DNA of 64,000 bases from Paenibacillus dendritiformis (GTDB taxonomy: Bacteria > Bacillota > Bacilli > Paenibacillales > Paenibacillaceae), in NCBI RefSeq assembly GCF_945605565.1, contig NZ_OX216966.1, positions 728,501-792,500 of the forward strand, read 5' to 3'. Shown one piece after another: positions 43,599 to 53,661 of this stretch (positions are counted from its first letter, which is position 1; each line of letters begins with the position of its first letter). The position numbers were made by a program, and so were the translations under genes. The notes beneath the pieces are model-generated. The model worked only from the letters and a program-made list of their open reading frames with translations. It searched no databases and was not told the origin of the DNA.

Positions 43599-45395
43599 AT
43601 GAATGCGGTAACGATTGTAATCGGATCGATATGCATCCTGATGATCGCGTACCGGCTGTACGGAACGTTCATGGCGGCCAAAGTGCTGAAGCTGGACGAT
43701 TCCAAGCCGACCCCGGCCCATGAACTGAATGACGGCAAAGATTATGTCCCTACCAACAAGTGGGTTACCTTCGGGCATCATTTCGCCGCGATCGCGGCGG
43801 CCGGGCCGCTCGTCGGCCCGATCCTGGCGGCGCAGTTCGGATATCTGCCCGGCCTGCTGTGGCTGCTTATCGGCGCGGTCATCGGCGGCGCGGTGCATGA
43901 CGCCGTCGTCTTGTTCGCCTCGATGCGCAAGCAGGGCAAGTCGCTCTCCGAGGTAGCGAAGGACGAACTCGGTCCGGTAGCCGGCTTCTGCACCGGCCTG
44001 GCGATGCTCTTCATCATTACGATTACGATGGCCGGGCTCTCGATGGTCGTGCTCCACGCGTTGGAGCATAACCCATGGGGCACCTTCGCCGTCGGGATTA
44101 CGATTCCGATCGCGATGGGCGTCGGCTTGTTCTACAAGAAGACGGGGAATCTGAAGCTTGCGTCCACCATCGGCTTCATTCTGCTCATGGCCGGCGTCTT
44201 CCTTGGGCCCTCCATTCAGGGCACCGTCCTGGGCGACTGGCTGACGCTGGATACGAAGACGCTGGCCATCCTGCTTCCCGTCTATGCGTTCTTCGCGGCA
44301 GCCCTGCCCGTCTGGCTGCTGCTGGCGCCGCGGGACTACTTGAGCAGCTTCATGAAAATCGGCGTATTCATCGCCCTCATCGTCGGGGTCTTCATCATCA
44401 ACCCCGCGATCCCGTTCCCGGCCTTCACGGAGTTCGTGAACGGAGGCGGCCCGATACTGGCCGGTCCGGTCTGGCCGTTCATCTCAATCACGATCGCCTG
44501 CGGAGCCATCTCCGGCTTCCACGCCTTCGTCGGCTCGGGCACGACGCCGAAGATGATTAACCGCTGGAGCGACATCAAGGTGGTCGGCTTCGGCGCGATG
44601 CTTGTCGAATCGCTGGTCGGAATTATGGCGCTTATTGCGGCGGCGGCGCTTCAGCCGGCCGATTATTTCGCGATTAATTCGGCGCCGGAAGTATTCAAGA
44701 CGCTCGGGATGTCGACCGTGCATCTGCCGGAGCTGGCACAGCAGATCGGCCTCGATCTGGAAGGACGGACCGGCGGAGCCGTCACCTTGGCCGTCGGCAT
44801 GACGTACATTTTCACCAAAATTCCGTGGTTCAGCCATTTGTCGTCCTACTTTTTCCAGTTCGTCATTATGTTCGAGGCGGTCTTCATTCTGACGGCAATC
44901 GATGCCGGCACACGGGTGGCCCGCTATCTGATTCAAGACTTCTTCGGTGACATCTACAAGCCGCTGAAGCAGGTCGATTGGGTGCCCGGCTCCATCTTCG
45001 CCAGCGCCTTGGCCTGTCTGATGTGGGGGTATTTGCTCTATTCGGGCGATATCGGCTCCGTCTGGGCGCTCTTCGGCGTCTCCAACCAGCTGATGGCATC
45101 GATCGGGCTTATTATCGGCGCGACGGTCATTCTGAACATCGCGGATAAGCGGAGGTACATGCTCACCTGCCTCATTCCGCTCGCGTATTTGTTCGTCACG
45201 GTCAATTATGCCGGCTACTGGATGGTCAAGAACGTGTATCTCAACCCGTCTGCTTCGGGGTACAGCGTATTGAACGCTGCGCTGTCCATCATTATGCTGG
45301 TGCTCGGCATCGTCATTATGGTATCTGCCATCAAGAAGTGGATTGAATTGTGGAACGGGCCGCGGGCGAATCTCGAACCGCTCAGCGTCACATGA
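43599..45395 (+). CDS. cstA: CstA/BtsT-family carbon starvation transporter
   Basis: ATG at 43599 behind CAGGGAGTGG. The 598-residue protein has about 15 membrane segments and the CstA blocks GKDYVPTNKWVTFGHHFAAI, AGPLVGPILAAQFGYLPG, GAVIGGAVHDAVVLFASMR, FVGSGTTPKMI and GTRVARYLIQDFFGD. Members import peptides or, in E. coli BtsT and CstA, pyruvate with protons. The adjacent LytS/LytTR system and the upstream cre site favour pyruvate or a related carbon acid as substrate; this is inferred. Length is a little shorter than E. coli CstA (about 700). Confidence 0.93.
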   Translation: MNAVTIVIGSICILMIAYRLYGTFMAAKVLKLDDSKPTPAHELNDGKDYVPTNKWVTFGHHFAAIAAAGPLVGPILAAQFGYLPGLLWLLIGAVIGGAVHDAVVLFASMRKQGKSLSEVAKDELGPVAGFCTGLAMLFIITITMAGLSMVVLHALEHNPWGTFAVGITIPIAMGVGLFYKKTGNLKLASTIGFILLMAGVFLGPSIQGTVLGDWLTLDTKTLAILLPVYAFFAAALPVWLLLAPRDYLSSFMKIGVFIALIVGVFIINPAIPFPAFTEFVNGGGPILAGPVWPFISITIACGAISGFHAFVGSGTTPKMINRWSDIKVVGFGAMLVESLVGIMALIAAAALQPADYFAINSAPEVFKTLGMSTVHLPELAQQIGLDLEGRTGGAVTLAVGMTYIFTKIPWFSHLSSYFFQFVIMFEAVFILTAIDAGTRVARYLIQDFFGDIYKPLKQVDWVPGSIFASALACLMWGYLLYSGDIGSVWALFGVSNQLMASIGLIIGATVILNIADKRRYMLTCLIPLAYLFVTVNYAGYWMVKNVYLNPSASGYSVLNAALSIIMLVLGIVIMVSAIKKWIELWNGPRANLEPLSVT

Positions 45396-45459
45396 ACGGT
45401 GCAGGATCGCTTGTCCGGCAGGCGCTGCGGCGCGCGGGCAATGAAGCAGGAAGAATAGT

Positions 45460-45488
45460 TTGACAAGATTGGCAATCACAGCTAAAGT
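45460..45488 (+). promoter_or_regulatory. Sigma-A promoter of the tenA leader
   Basis: TTGACA, 17-base spacer, TAAAGT, about 30 bases before the riboswitch. Confidence 0.75.
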
Positions 45489-45514
45489 AGGACGTGATAA
45501 AGAACTTTATACGA

Positions 45515-45607
45515 AATCCGCTAGGGGAGCCGCGCAAGGCGGCTGAGACAAGAGACGCTTGGACCCTTTGAACCTGATCCGGTTAATACCGGCGTAGGGA
45601 AGTGGAG
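45515..45607 (+). ncRNA. TPP riboswitch (THI element)
   Basis: Carries the conserved blocks CTAGGGGAGC, GGCTGAGA, GACCCTTTGAACCTGATC, CGGTTAATACCGGCGTAGGG and AAGTGG in the standard order and spacing. It senses thiamine pyrophosphate and lowers expression of the gene downstream. Confidence 0.97.
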
Positions 45608-45655
45608 ACGGCCTTCACAGGTTCGAGTTCATGCTCTTTTGATGAAGACTTGGCG

Positions 45656-45684
45656 AAGCCGCTCCATTTCGGGGCGGCTTTTTT
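45656..45684 (+). terminator. Riboswitch expression-platform terminator
   Basis: AAGCCGCTCC pairs with GGGGCGGCTT, followed by TTTT, between the aptamer and tenA; suited to TPP-dependent termination. Confidence 0.85.
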
Positions 45685-45745
45685 GTATGGCCGGGCTGGC
45701 GCCCCCTGTTTGGATTTCATCGAAAATGAGGCGGAGGTGCTGAGT

Positions 45746-46444
45746 ATGGCTTGTTTTACCGAAGAACTGCGGCGTACGGCGGATCCGATTTTTACGGCGA
45801 TTTTTGCTCATCCGTTCGTTCGGGGCATTGCGGAAGGAACGTTGGCGAAGGAACAGCTCATTCACTATGTCAAGCAGGATTTTGAATACTTGAACGCCTT
45901 TATCCGGGTATACGGGATCGCGATCTCCAAATGCGAACACCGCGACGCGATGGCTCTTTTTAACGAGCAAATCTCGTTTATTCTGGACAGCGAGACGCAT
46001 CCGCATCAAAATTTTTGCGATGTCGCCGGCGTGACGTATGAAGAACTGCAAGGCTTCTCCCTGGCCCCTTCAGCCAATCACTATGTCAACCATATGCTGA
46101 CGGTCGCTCATGAGGGAACGCGGGAAGATATCGTGGCGGCATTGCTGCCCTGCCCTTGGACGTATACGGAAATTGGCCGCAGGCTGCTGGAGGAAGTGAA
46201 GCCGGAACCATCCCATCCGTTCTATGAGTGGATGCATTTTTATGGAGATCGGGAGAGCGGGATTACGATGCAGCTGCGCCGACTGCTTGATGAGTGGGCG
46301 GAGCCTTTGCCTGCGGCGCACAAGCAGCGGCTGGCGGAGCATTTTGTGACCAGCTGCCAGCTGGAATATATGTTCTGGGACATGGCCTATAAGCTGGAGG
46401 ATTGGCCGGCGCCTGTCACGGAAGCGGAAGCGGTGCGGGCGTGA
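45746..46444 (+). CDS. tenA: Thiaminase II (aminopyrimidine aminohydrolase)
   Basis: ATG at 45746 behind GCGGAGG; the frame upstream runs through the riboswitch. The 232-residue protein has the TenA active-site residues in the expected places: D45, Y113, C136 (LLPCPWTYTEIG) and E207 (SCQLEYMFWDMAY). It cleaves the thiamine breakdown product aminomethyl-pyrimidine to the hydroxymethyl form for reuse in thiamine synthesis. It is the only gene behind the TPP riboswitch; no other thi genes follow before the repeats. Confidence 0.95.
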   Translation: MACFTEELRRTADPIFTAIFAHPFVRGIAEGTLAKEQLIHYVKQDFEYLNAFIRVYGIAISKCEHRDAMALFNEQISFILDSETHPHQNFCDVAGVTYEELQGFSLAPSANHYVNHMLTVAHEGTREDIVAALLPCPWTYTEIGRRLLEEVKPEPSHPFYEWMHFYGDRESGITMQLRRLLDEWAEPLPAAHKQRLAEHFVTSCQLEYMFWDMAYKLEDWPAPVTEAEAVRA

Positions 46445-46609
46445 ATCCAAGATGGGCAGCCGCTTCCCCGCAACACCATGGGAACGATGGCAGAGCCGGC
46501 CAATGGATAAGGCAAGCTCGGCCATAGCGCGGGGGACAGCCCCTCGCGCGTAATATGACGAATACGGTCGTCACCAACGGGAAGAGGATTCATGTAATGG
46601 CCGCGATGT
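46445..46609. other. Intergenic region after tenA
   Basis: No gene. A GC-rich imperfect hairpin near 46528-46553 has no T tract. Confidence 0.35.
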
Positions 46610-46741
46610 AGCGCCCAATTCCTGCTATGATGCAGGATTTTTCCCCAGTTAAAGGTTTGGTGGGTAAATTCCTGCAAATGTACATCCTTTTTCCGCCAGA
46701 ATCCGAGTTTGAGCAGGAATTCCCGGTAATTGCTGTATATT
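46610..46741 (+). repeat. CCTGCA repeat units, left of composite B
   Basis: Two or three units of about 50-60 bp each with AATTCCTGC-N-GCAGGA or AAATTCCTGCAAATGTACATC, related to the units inside composite A. Confidence 0.6.
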
Positions 46742-46808
46742 TCAGGCTGTTGGAAAACCCCTGTTTTTTTCGGACGGGTGATTACCTAATCGAAACGTGG
46801 CATTCAGA
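46742..46808 (+). repeat. MITE-like module, copy B1, truncated
   Basis: Starts TCAGGCTGTTGGAAAACCCC like copies A1 and A2 but loses the right half and joins directly to repeat B. Confidence 0.65.
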
Positions 46809-46809
46809 G

Positions 46810-47127
46810 CGTCATCGCCTTCTGGAGACATCATAATCTCCTGGGGTTTTAACGTGTGGAGGGAATTGCTGCTATTTTACAGGAATTTCGGTTCAATGAG
46901 TCCACATTTCGAGGAATTGCTGCACAGCTACATCATTTTAGGCCCTTTTGAGCTAAGTCGAAGAGAAACGGGTGAAATTGCTTCAGTTTTACAGGATTCC
47001 CTTTCTGGTGAAGTCGTCCCTATCGAATTGCTGTATGCAGGATTTTGCCTACCGAATCAACGTGTCTTGTGAAACCGTGCAGTTTTGAGGACCTTGCCTA
47101 TCGGATAGACATTTCATTGTGCAGTTT
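46810..47127 (+). repeat. Dispersed repeat B, uninterrupted
   Basis: Collinear with 25353-25444 joined to 26826-27114, with clear identity through GTGTGGAGGGAATTGCTG and ACATCATTTTAGGCCCTTTT, and with smaller losses in the 50-bp units. It shows the empty site (TTCAATGAG near 46893) of the IS256 insertion in copy A. The frame across it at 46797-47072 is considered spurious. Confidence 0.85.
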
Positions 47128-47228
47128 TCAGGCACTTCGATCAGAGCGTTTGAAATCAAAATTTTTCTATTGAGAGACAAGTCCTAATGAAATGCCCAAA
47201 AATCCTTTGGACTTTCTCAACAGCCTGA
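47128..47228 (+). repeat. MITE-like module, copy B2, internally deleted
   Basis: Starts TCAGGCACTTCG, lacks the poly-T segment, and ends GACTTTCTCAACAGCCTGA, the same end as A2. Confidence 0.6.
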
Positions 47229-47569
47229 TATTTGCAGGTTTCTCTATTGGAACTCGCACTAACGGGGGACAAAGCTGTAGTGTTGCATCATTGTATGGAA
47301 AAGCACGAACTTCAGCACCCGTTCCCGCGAAATGTTGCAGCGTCCCGCAGGAGCAGAAGCGCTGCATCCCGGCAGGCCTGCAAGGAACGTCCCCCGCCTG
47401 GAACAGGAATGCCCCTCCGGGAGCAGCTGCGCGGCGCGCGCTTTATCTCCAGGGAGCGGCACACGTCTCCTTGGCAGCCCATCGTTCCGGAGGGAGACGA
47501 TTGCATGCGCATGGCCCATCCAAGGCCGCTCGCTTCTCGCAGCGGACAGGGATAGGCATAGGCGATGGG
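47229..47569. other. Intergenic region between composite B and the subtilase
   Basis: Apart from a short continuation of the repeat pattern (ATATTTGCAGG), it holds no recognisable gene or signal. Frames on both strands lack ribosome sites. Confidence 0.4.
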
Positions 47570-48724
47570 CTACAGCCGCTCGGCTTCCTTCAGCAGCCGG
47601 ACAACGTCTACCTCCCCCGGCACCTTGGCCTGGACGTTCCGGCTCTTGCGGCTGCGGATCGGATTGGCCGTCCGCCGGAGCAAGGCCTTGATCTCGCCCG
47701 GCTTCAAGCGCGGCCGCATGGCAAGCAGCAGCGCGATCGCACCGCTGATGTGCGAGGTGGCCATCGAGGTGCCGCTCATCTCGTGGTATTTGCCCTTAAT
47801 CCAGGAGGACACGATCTTCTCGCCGGGGGCGTAAATATCGACGAATTGCCCCCGGTTGCTGAACGGCGCAATCCGCCGCATGCGATCGGTCGCCCCGACG
47901 GAGATCGTCTGGGGATAGCGGGCCGGGTAATCGATGGACTTGCGCTTCGCGTCGTTCCCGGATGAAGCGACGACGGTGACCCCGGATTGATAGGCCTGGG
48001 TCACCGCTTGCAGCAGCGACTTGCTGCGGGATTTCATGCCGAAGCTCATATTGATGATGTGCATCCCGTTGCGGACGCACCATTCAATGCCGTTGATAAT
48101 ATCAGACACATAAGCAGCCCCGTTCTCATCAAATGATTTTACGGGATGGATCAAGGCGCGGGGAGCCACGCCGATAATGCCGTACATTTGATTGGCCGCA
48201 GCTATCGTGCCCGCAATATGGGTGCCATGACCGTTATCATCATACGGCGGCATGCCGCGGTGAACGAAGTTGACTCCGCGCATGAGCGACTGGCGGAGAT
48301 CGGGATGGCGGTAATCGGCGCCGGTATCGATCACGCCGATATGCACGCGGTGGCCGGTGGTCGTTCCCCATGCCTGCGGAGCCTTGATCTGCCGCACGCC
48401 CCACGGAATGCCCCGCTCCCAGGAGACCGGCCTGTGGGAGGCGGCTTGAATCGCGATCAACGCGTCGTCCTCTATCGTGAACTCGTTCGGATACCGTGAC
48501 AGCAGCTGTGCAACCGATTCGGGAACCGGACAGCTCCAGGCGCGGATGAGCGGAAGTTCGCGGATATGCTGGAGCTCGGGCCGATCCCGGCGAAGCGTGT
48601 GGAGCGCCTCGCCGAATGCGGCGAACCGCTCCGGCCGATGGAAGCGAATCAACTGCTTCGCCGCAGGCCGTCCGCTGAAGGACATCTCTTGAAGCAACAT
48701 GTGCAATAAGGCCGTCATATCCAA
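47570..48724 (-). CDS. S8 family serine protease (subtilase), intracellular type
   Basis: The best start is TTG at 48724, 9 bases behind GGGAGG. The 384-residue protein lacks a signal peptide and has a short N-terminal region, then a subtilisin domain with the triad in GVIDTGADYRHPDL (Asp), NGHGTHIAGTIAA (His) and GTSMATSHISGA (Ser), plus the oxyanion Asn in VVASSGNDA. It resembles intracellular or sporulation-linked subtilases of Bacillales, though an unrecognised export route cannot be ruled out. It is a single-gene unit. Confidence 0.93.
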   Translation of the reverse strand: MDMTALLHMLLQEMSFSGRPAAKQLIRFHRPERFAAFGEALHTLRRDRPELQHIRELPLIRAWSCPVPESVAQLLSRYPNEFTIEDDALIAIQAASHRPVSWERGIPWGVRQIKAPQAWGTTTGHRVHIGVIDTGADYRHPDLRQSLMRGVNFVHRGMPPYDDNGHGTHIAGTIAAANQMYGIIGVAPRALIHPVKSFDENGAAYVSDIINGIEWCVRNGMHIINMSFGMKSRSKSLLQAVTQAYQSGVTVVASSGNDAKRKSIDYPARYPQTISVGATDRMRRIAPFSNRGQFVDIYAPGEKIVSSWIKGKYHEMSGTSMATSHISGAIALLLAMRPRLKPGEIKALLRRTANPIRSRKSRNVQAKVPGEVDVVRLLKEAERL

Positions 48725-48926
48725 TGTCGAGTCCCTCCCGACAATTCCTTGTGGGGTATCGTATGCCAAGGGGAAGAGGGTGGACTGGGGTAGCTGCCTT
48801 TTTTGCGAAAGTTAGGCCTTCTTCCGTGTCAAAAGGCGGCTGCGGACATAGGATGAAGAAGAGCCGGCGAAGGGCTTTGCACACGGTAGACGAGGTGTAA
48901 ACCAGTCTGTGGTGCGGATACAGTCG
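48725..48926. other. Region between the subtilase and an orphan terminator
   Basis: No supported gene. A 15-codon plus-strand frame (MKKSRRRALHTVDEV) ends before the terminator at 48927 but has no clear ribosome site. It could be part of a small RNA ending at that terminator. Confidence 0.3.
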
Positions 48927-48959
48927 AACGCGAAGGGATGCCCTTCGCGTTTCTTTTTT
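48927..48959 (+). terminator. Strong plus-strand terminator without an obvious gene
   Basis: A perfect 11-bp stem AACGCGAAGGG/CCCTTCGCGTT with a 3-base loop, then TCTTTTTTTC. No plus-strand gene precedes it for more than 2 kb. Confidence 0.85.
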
Positions 48960-49111
48960 TCATCTGTGGCAGGGAAAGCAGACATACATGTGGCATTTTT
49001 TTGTCCGCGTCGGATAAACTTGCTTTTTCATGGAAAATCGGTTTTACTTAGGTGTGAAACTGGATATGATCGTAGTTATCCGTTTGAACCTTTGAGAGAG
49101 GATGTGTCCTT

Positions 49112-49657
49112 ATGAGCACCCCGTTGGAATTGAAGTTAGATCCCGACAAAGTGCAAGAAATGCCGATGGTGGATATTGCTTTCCTCGTACTGAAAGCAGC
49201 CAACACGCCTTTCTACTACCGTGATCTGATGAATGAAGTTGCGAAGCTTCGCGGACTCAGCGAAGAGCAAATTAATGATGTCATTGCACAGTTATATACG
49301 GAAATCAACATTGATGGCCGCTTCGCGTGCGTAGGGAACAATCTCTGGGGCTTGAAGCGCTGGTATCCTGTCGATCGCTCCGAAGAGTCGATGGGCACGA
49401 AGCGTCCTCGCATCATTAACGATGACGACGATGATCTGGAAGATGACGATATTTTCGTCGAAGAGGACGACAGCTACAACAATGAGGAAGACTTCGACTT
49501 CGTGGACGAAGACAGCGAAGACGATGAAGAAATGTATGTGGATGAAGAAGAAGATACGGAAGTAGAAGAGGAAGTCATTATCGATGAGGAAGAGATCGAT
49601 GAAGACAACCCCGACGAGGAAGAAGAGCCGGAAATGGAAGAGGATGCCGATCGGTAA
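49112..49657 (+). CDS. rpoE: RNA polymerase delta subunit
   Basis: ATG behind GAGAGAGG. The 181-residue protein has the folded N-terminal HARE-HTH domain (PMVDIAFLVLKAANTPFYY, GRFACVGNNLWGLKRWYP) and a long, disordered Asp/Glu tail from residue 107 on. Delta binds core polymerase of Firmicutes, raising recycling and promoter selectivity. It heads the conserved rpoE-pyrG-spo0F-fbaA-murA-rho-rpmE order. Confidence 0.97.
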   Translation: MSTPLELKLDPDKVQEMPMVDIAFLVLKAANTPFYYRDLMNEVAKLRGLSEEQINDVIAQLYTEINIDGRFACVGNNLWGLKRWYPVDRSEESMGTKRPRIINDDDDDLEDDDIFVEEDDSYNNEEDFDFVDEDSEDDEEMYVDEEEDTEVEEEVIIDEEEIDEDNPDEEEEPEMEEDADR

Positions 49658-49685
49658 TCGGAATCCGCGCCTGCGGCTGTGATGG

Positions 49686-49757
49686 ACCGTTTGCTTATGA
49701 TTCCCGAGCGATCTCCCTGGGGGCGCTTCGGCGGGAAGATAAGCAAACGGTTTTTTA
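49686..49757 (+). terminator. Terminator of rpoE
   Basis: ACCGTTTGCTT pairs with AAGCAAACGGT at 49741-49751 around a GC-rich inner part, followed by TTTTT. Confidence 0.85.
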
Positions 49758-49919
49758 TCGGAACCGCTGCTCTGCTCGCGGCTTGTCATGCCCCTTGTCC
49801 CGCTTGCCGGGGCTGGGCCGCTGCCGCCTGGAAGCGGCGGAAATCCCCTCCTTCCGCTGGGTCTATCTGGATCCTGGCGAAGCCTCGATCAATTGCCTGG
49901 AAAATCCGTAAACGTTCCC

Positions 49920-49948
49920 TTGACACGGCATGTCCTACAGAGTAAACT
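49920..49948 (+). promoter_or_regulatory. Sigma-A promoter of pyrG
   Basis: TTGACA, 17-base spacer, TAAACT. Seven bases later lies GGGC at 49956, which would make the transcript begin pppGGGC as in B. subtilis pyrG. Confidence 0.8.
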
Positions 49949-49955
49949 AGCATAT

Positions 49956-51794
<1,839 letters not shown>

Positions 51795-51800
51795 TGATCC

Positions 51801-51840
51801 AGGCGGAAATTCCCATTATGGGGATTTCCGCCTATTTTTT
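51801..51840 (+). terminator. Terminator of pyrG
   Basis: AGGCGGAAATTCCC pairs with GGGGATTTCCGCCT, followed by ATTTTTTG. Confidence 0.9.
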
Positions 51841-51880
51841 GCACTTCGTAAGGGGAAGTTCATGTTTTTCCGTATTTCAA

Positions 51881-51909
51881 GCAGGATTTTAATATATCAA
51901 GGCGAATAA
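51881..51909 (+). promoter_or_regulatory. Sigma-H promoter of spo0F
   Basis: GCAGGATTT, 11 bases, GGCGAATAA: a full match to the sigma-H consensus RNAGGAWWW-N11-12-RNNGAATWW. It lies about 100 bases before spo0F, which in B. subtilis is also transcribed by sigma-H at entry into sporulation. Confidence 0.8.
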
Positions 51910-52010
51910 GTACCATTATTCTTGCTTTGGAAAAAAAAGCATGTTCATACGAGGCGACGCCTGTCTTAGCGGATGCACTCGCTCTTGTTACACGATGGGA
52001 GGGGTACCAG

Positions 52011-52412
52011 TTGGATAAGAAGAAAGTATTGATAGTCGATGATCAAAACGGTATTCGAGTTCTTCTGATGGAAGTATTCAGCAGTGAAGGGTACTCGACT
52101 TACCAAGCTTCCAACGGGAAGATTGCATTGAACATCGTGCGTGAGGAATCTCCGGATATTGTCTTGCTGGACATGAAGATTCCGGGCATGGACGGCTTGG
52201 AAATTTTGAAGCAAATTAAGAAGATGGAGCCGCAGATGAAAGTGATTATGATGACAGCCTACGGAGAGCTGGATATGATCAAGGAAGCGACCGATCTCGG
52301 CGCGATCATGCATTTTACGAAGCCGTTCGACATTGATGAGATGAGAGTGGCGGTGAACATGACGCTTCAACAGGACCATTCGGCGGCGAACCCGGCGAAT
52401 ATGACGACATGA
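52011..52412 (+). CDS. spo0F: Sporulation phosphorelay response regulator Spo0F
   Basis: TTG start behind GGGAGGGG. The 133-residue single receiver domain has D10, D11, phospho-acceptor D54 ([10 protein letters not shown]), T82 and K104 at the same positions as B. subtilis Spo0F, plus a short Ala/Asn tail. It passes phosphate from sensor kinases to Spo0B. The place between pyrG and fbaA is the conserved one. A sigma-H promoter precedes it. The kinase at 59114 is a possible donor. Confidence 0.95.
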   Translation: MDKKKVLIVDDQNGIRVLLMEVFSSEGYSTYQASNGKIALNIVREESPDIVLLDMKIPGMDGLEILKQIKKMEPQMKVIMMTAYGELDMIKEATDLGAIMHFTKPFDIDEMRVAVNMTLQQDHSAANPANMTT

Positions 52413-52448
52413 CCCGATAGACAAGGCAATGACATAGGTTTGAACGAT

Positions 52449-52479
52449 GCTGGGCGCTGACACCCGGCTTCTTTGTTTT
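52449..52479 (+). terminator. Possible terminator after spo0F
   Basis: GCTGGG pairs imperfectly with CCCGGC, followed by TTCTTTGTTTT. Confidence 0.4.
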
Positions 52480-52574
52480 GCGGGCACGAATGAATGGCAA
52501 ATGGCGGTTTGGCGGCAGTCTTGAAGCGGCAGGGTTTGTCAAGAGGTTGTTTACTTTTTTACGGTCAAATGTGA

Positions 52575-52580
52575 TATAAT
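52575..52580 (+). promoter_or_regulatory. Extended -10 promoter of fbaA
   Basis: TGATATAAT gives a perfect -10 with the TGN extension; the -35 region (TTTACT) is weak. It lies 70 bases before fbaA. Confidence 0.6.
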
Positions 52581-52650
52581 AACACCGTACTGGATGTCGG
52601 CTAACTACAAGAAATACAGACAAAGACAACTTCTTAGGAGGATGGAGACC

Positions 52651-53505
52651 ATGCCATTAGTTTCGATGAACGAATTCCTGCCAAAAGCAAAAGCGGGCAA
52701 ATTTGCGGTGGGCCAATTCAACATTAACAACCTAGAATTCACTCAAGCGATTACGGAAGCAGCCATGGAAGAAAATGCGCCAATTATTTTCGGTGTATCC
52801 GAAGGGGCATTGCGTTACATGGGAATGGAATATACGGTTGCCATGGCGCAAGCGGCTGCGAAGAAATCCGGCTTGCCAATCGCTTTGCATCTTGACCACG
52901 GCAGCACTTTTGAAGTCGCTATGGCTTGTATCCGTGCAGGATTCTCTTCCGTCATGTTCGACGGATCCCATCATGCATACGAAGACAACATTCGCTTGAC
53001 CAAGGAAGTCGTCAAAGCGGCTCATGCGATGGGCGTATCCGTCGAGGGCGAATTGGGAACTATCGGCGGGGTCGAAGACGACCTGGAAGTGGATGAAGCA
53101 TCCGCACAGCTGGCTAAGCCGGAAGAAGCGATCCGTTTCTACGAAGAAACGGGCGTAGACGCACTGGCGATTGCGGTAGGTACAGCTCACGGCATGTACA
53201 AAGGCGAGCCAAAACTTCATTATGATATCATTGAAGCGGTAGCTTCCAAAATCCCTGTGCCGGTTGTGCTTCATGGCGGTTCCGGGGTGCCTGATGAATC
53301 CATCCGCAAGGCAATCGCGGCAGGTGCCGGCAAAATCAACGTGAACACCGAGAACCAAGTTGCTTGTACGGCAGCGATTCGCGAAGCATTGGCGAAGGAT
53401 GCCGATGTTATCGACCCTCGTAAATATTTGACTCCGGCTCGTAAAGCCATGGTCGAAGTCGTTCGCGGCAAAATTCGCTTGTTCGGCAGCAACAACCAAG
53501 CGTAA
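52651..53505 (+). CDS. fbaA: Fructose-1,6-bisphosphate aldolase, class II
   Basis: ATG at 52651 behind AGGAGG; an ATG three codons earlier is too close to the ribosome site. The 284-residue enzyme has the class II metal and substrate motifs LHLDHGS, VMFDGSHH, GTIGG, GTAHGMY, and VLHGGSGVP. It makes or splits fructose 1,6-bisphosphate in glycolysis and gluconeogenesis. Codon use is of the highly expressed type. The transaldolase gene often found next is missing. Confidence 0.97.
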   Translation: MPLVSMNEFLPKAKAGKFAVGQFNINNLEFTQAITEAAMEENAPIIFGVSEGALRYMGMEYTVAMAQAAAKKSGLPIALHLDHGSTFEVAMACIRAGFSSVMFDGSHHAYEDNIRLTKEVVKAAHAMGVSVEGELGTIGGVEDDLEVDEASAQLAKPEEAIRFYEETGVDALAIAVGTAHGMYKGEPKLHYDIIEAVASKIPVPVVLHGGSGVPDESIRKAIAAGAGKINVNTENQVACTAAIREALAKDADVIDPRKYLTPARKAMVEVVRGKIRLFGSNNQA

Positions 53506-53547
53506 CAAGCGCAATTCCATAGTTAATACTTACGTTTACGAATGCGG

Positions 53548-53583
53548 GAATAGCACCGGTTCGCCGGTGTTCTTCCCTTTTTG
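53548..53583 (+). terminator. Terminator of fbaA
   Basis: CACCGG-TTCG-CCGGTG, a tetraloop hairpin extended by GAA/TTC, followed by TTCCCTTTTTG. Confidence 0.75.
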
Positions 53584-53661
53584 CATTATGGGGAGCCGAT
53601 ATTGGCCGGATGTCGCCGGCTATCGGGGTTGTCAGCAACGCATGGGAGGAACTGGCTTGTC

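Noticed and set aside
44484..45479. 331-residue minus frame opposite cstA
   Set aside because: Antisense shadow, rich in Arg/His/Asp; cstA is intact on the plus strand.
46797..47072. 91-residue frame in composite repeat B
   Set aside because: The peptide consists of repeated ELL-type units that follow the 50-bp DNA repeat, lacks a ribosome site and is broken in copy A; taken as spurious.
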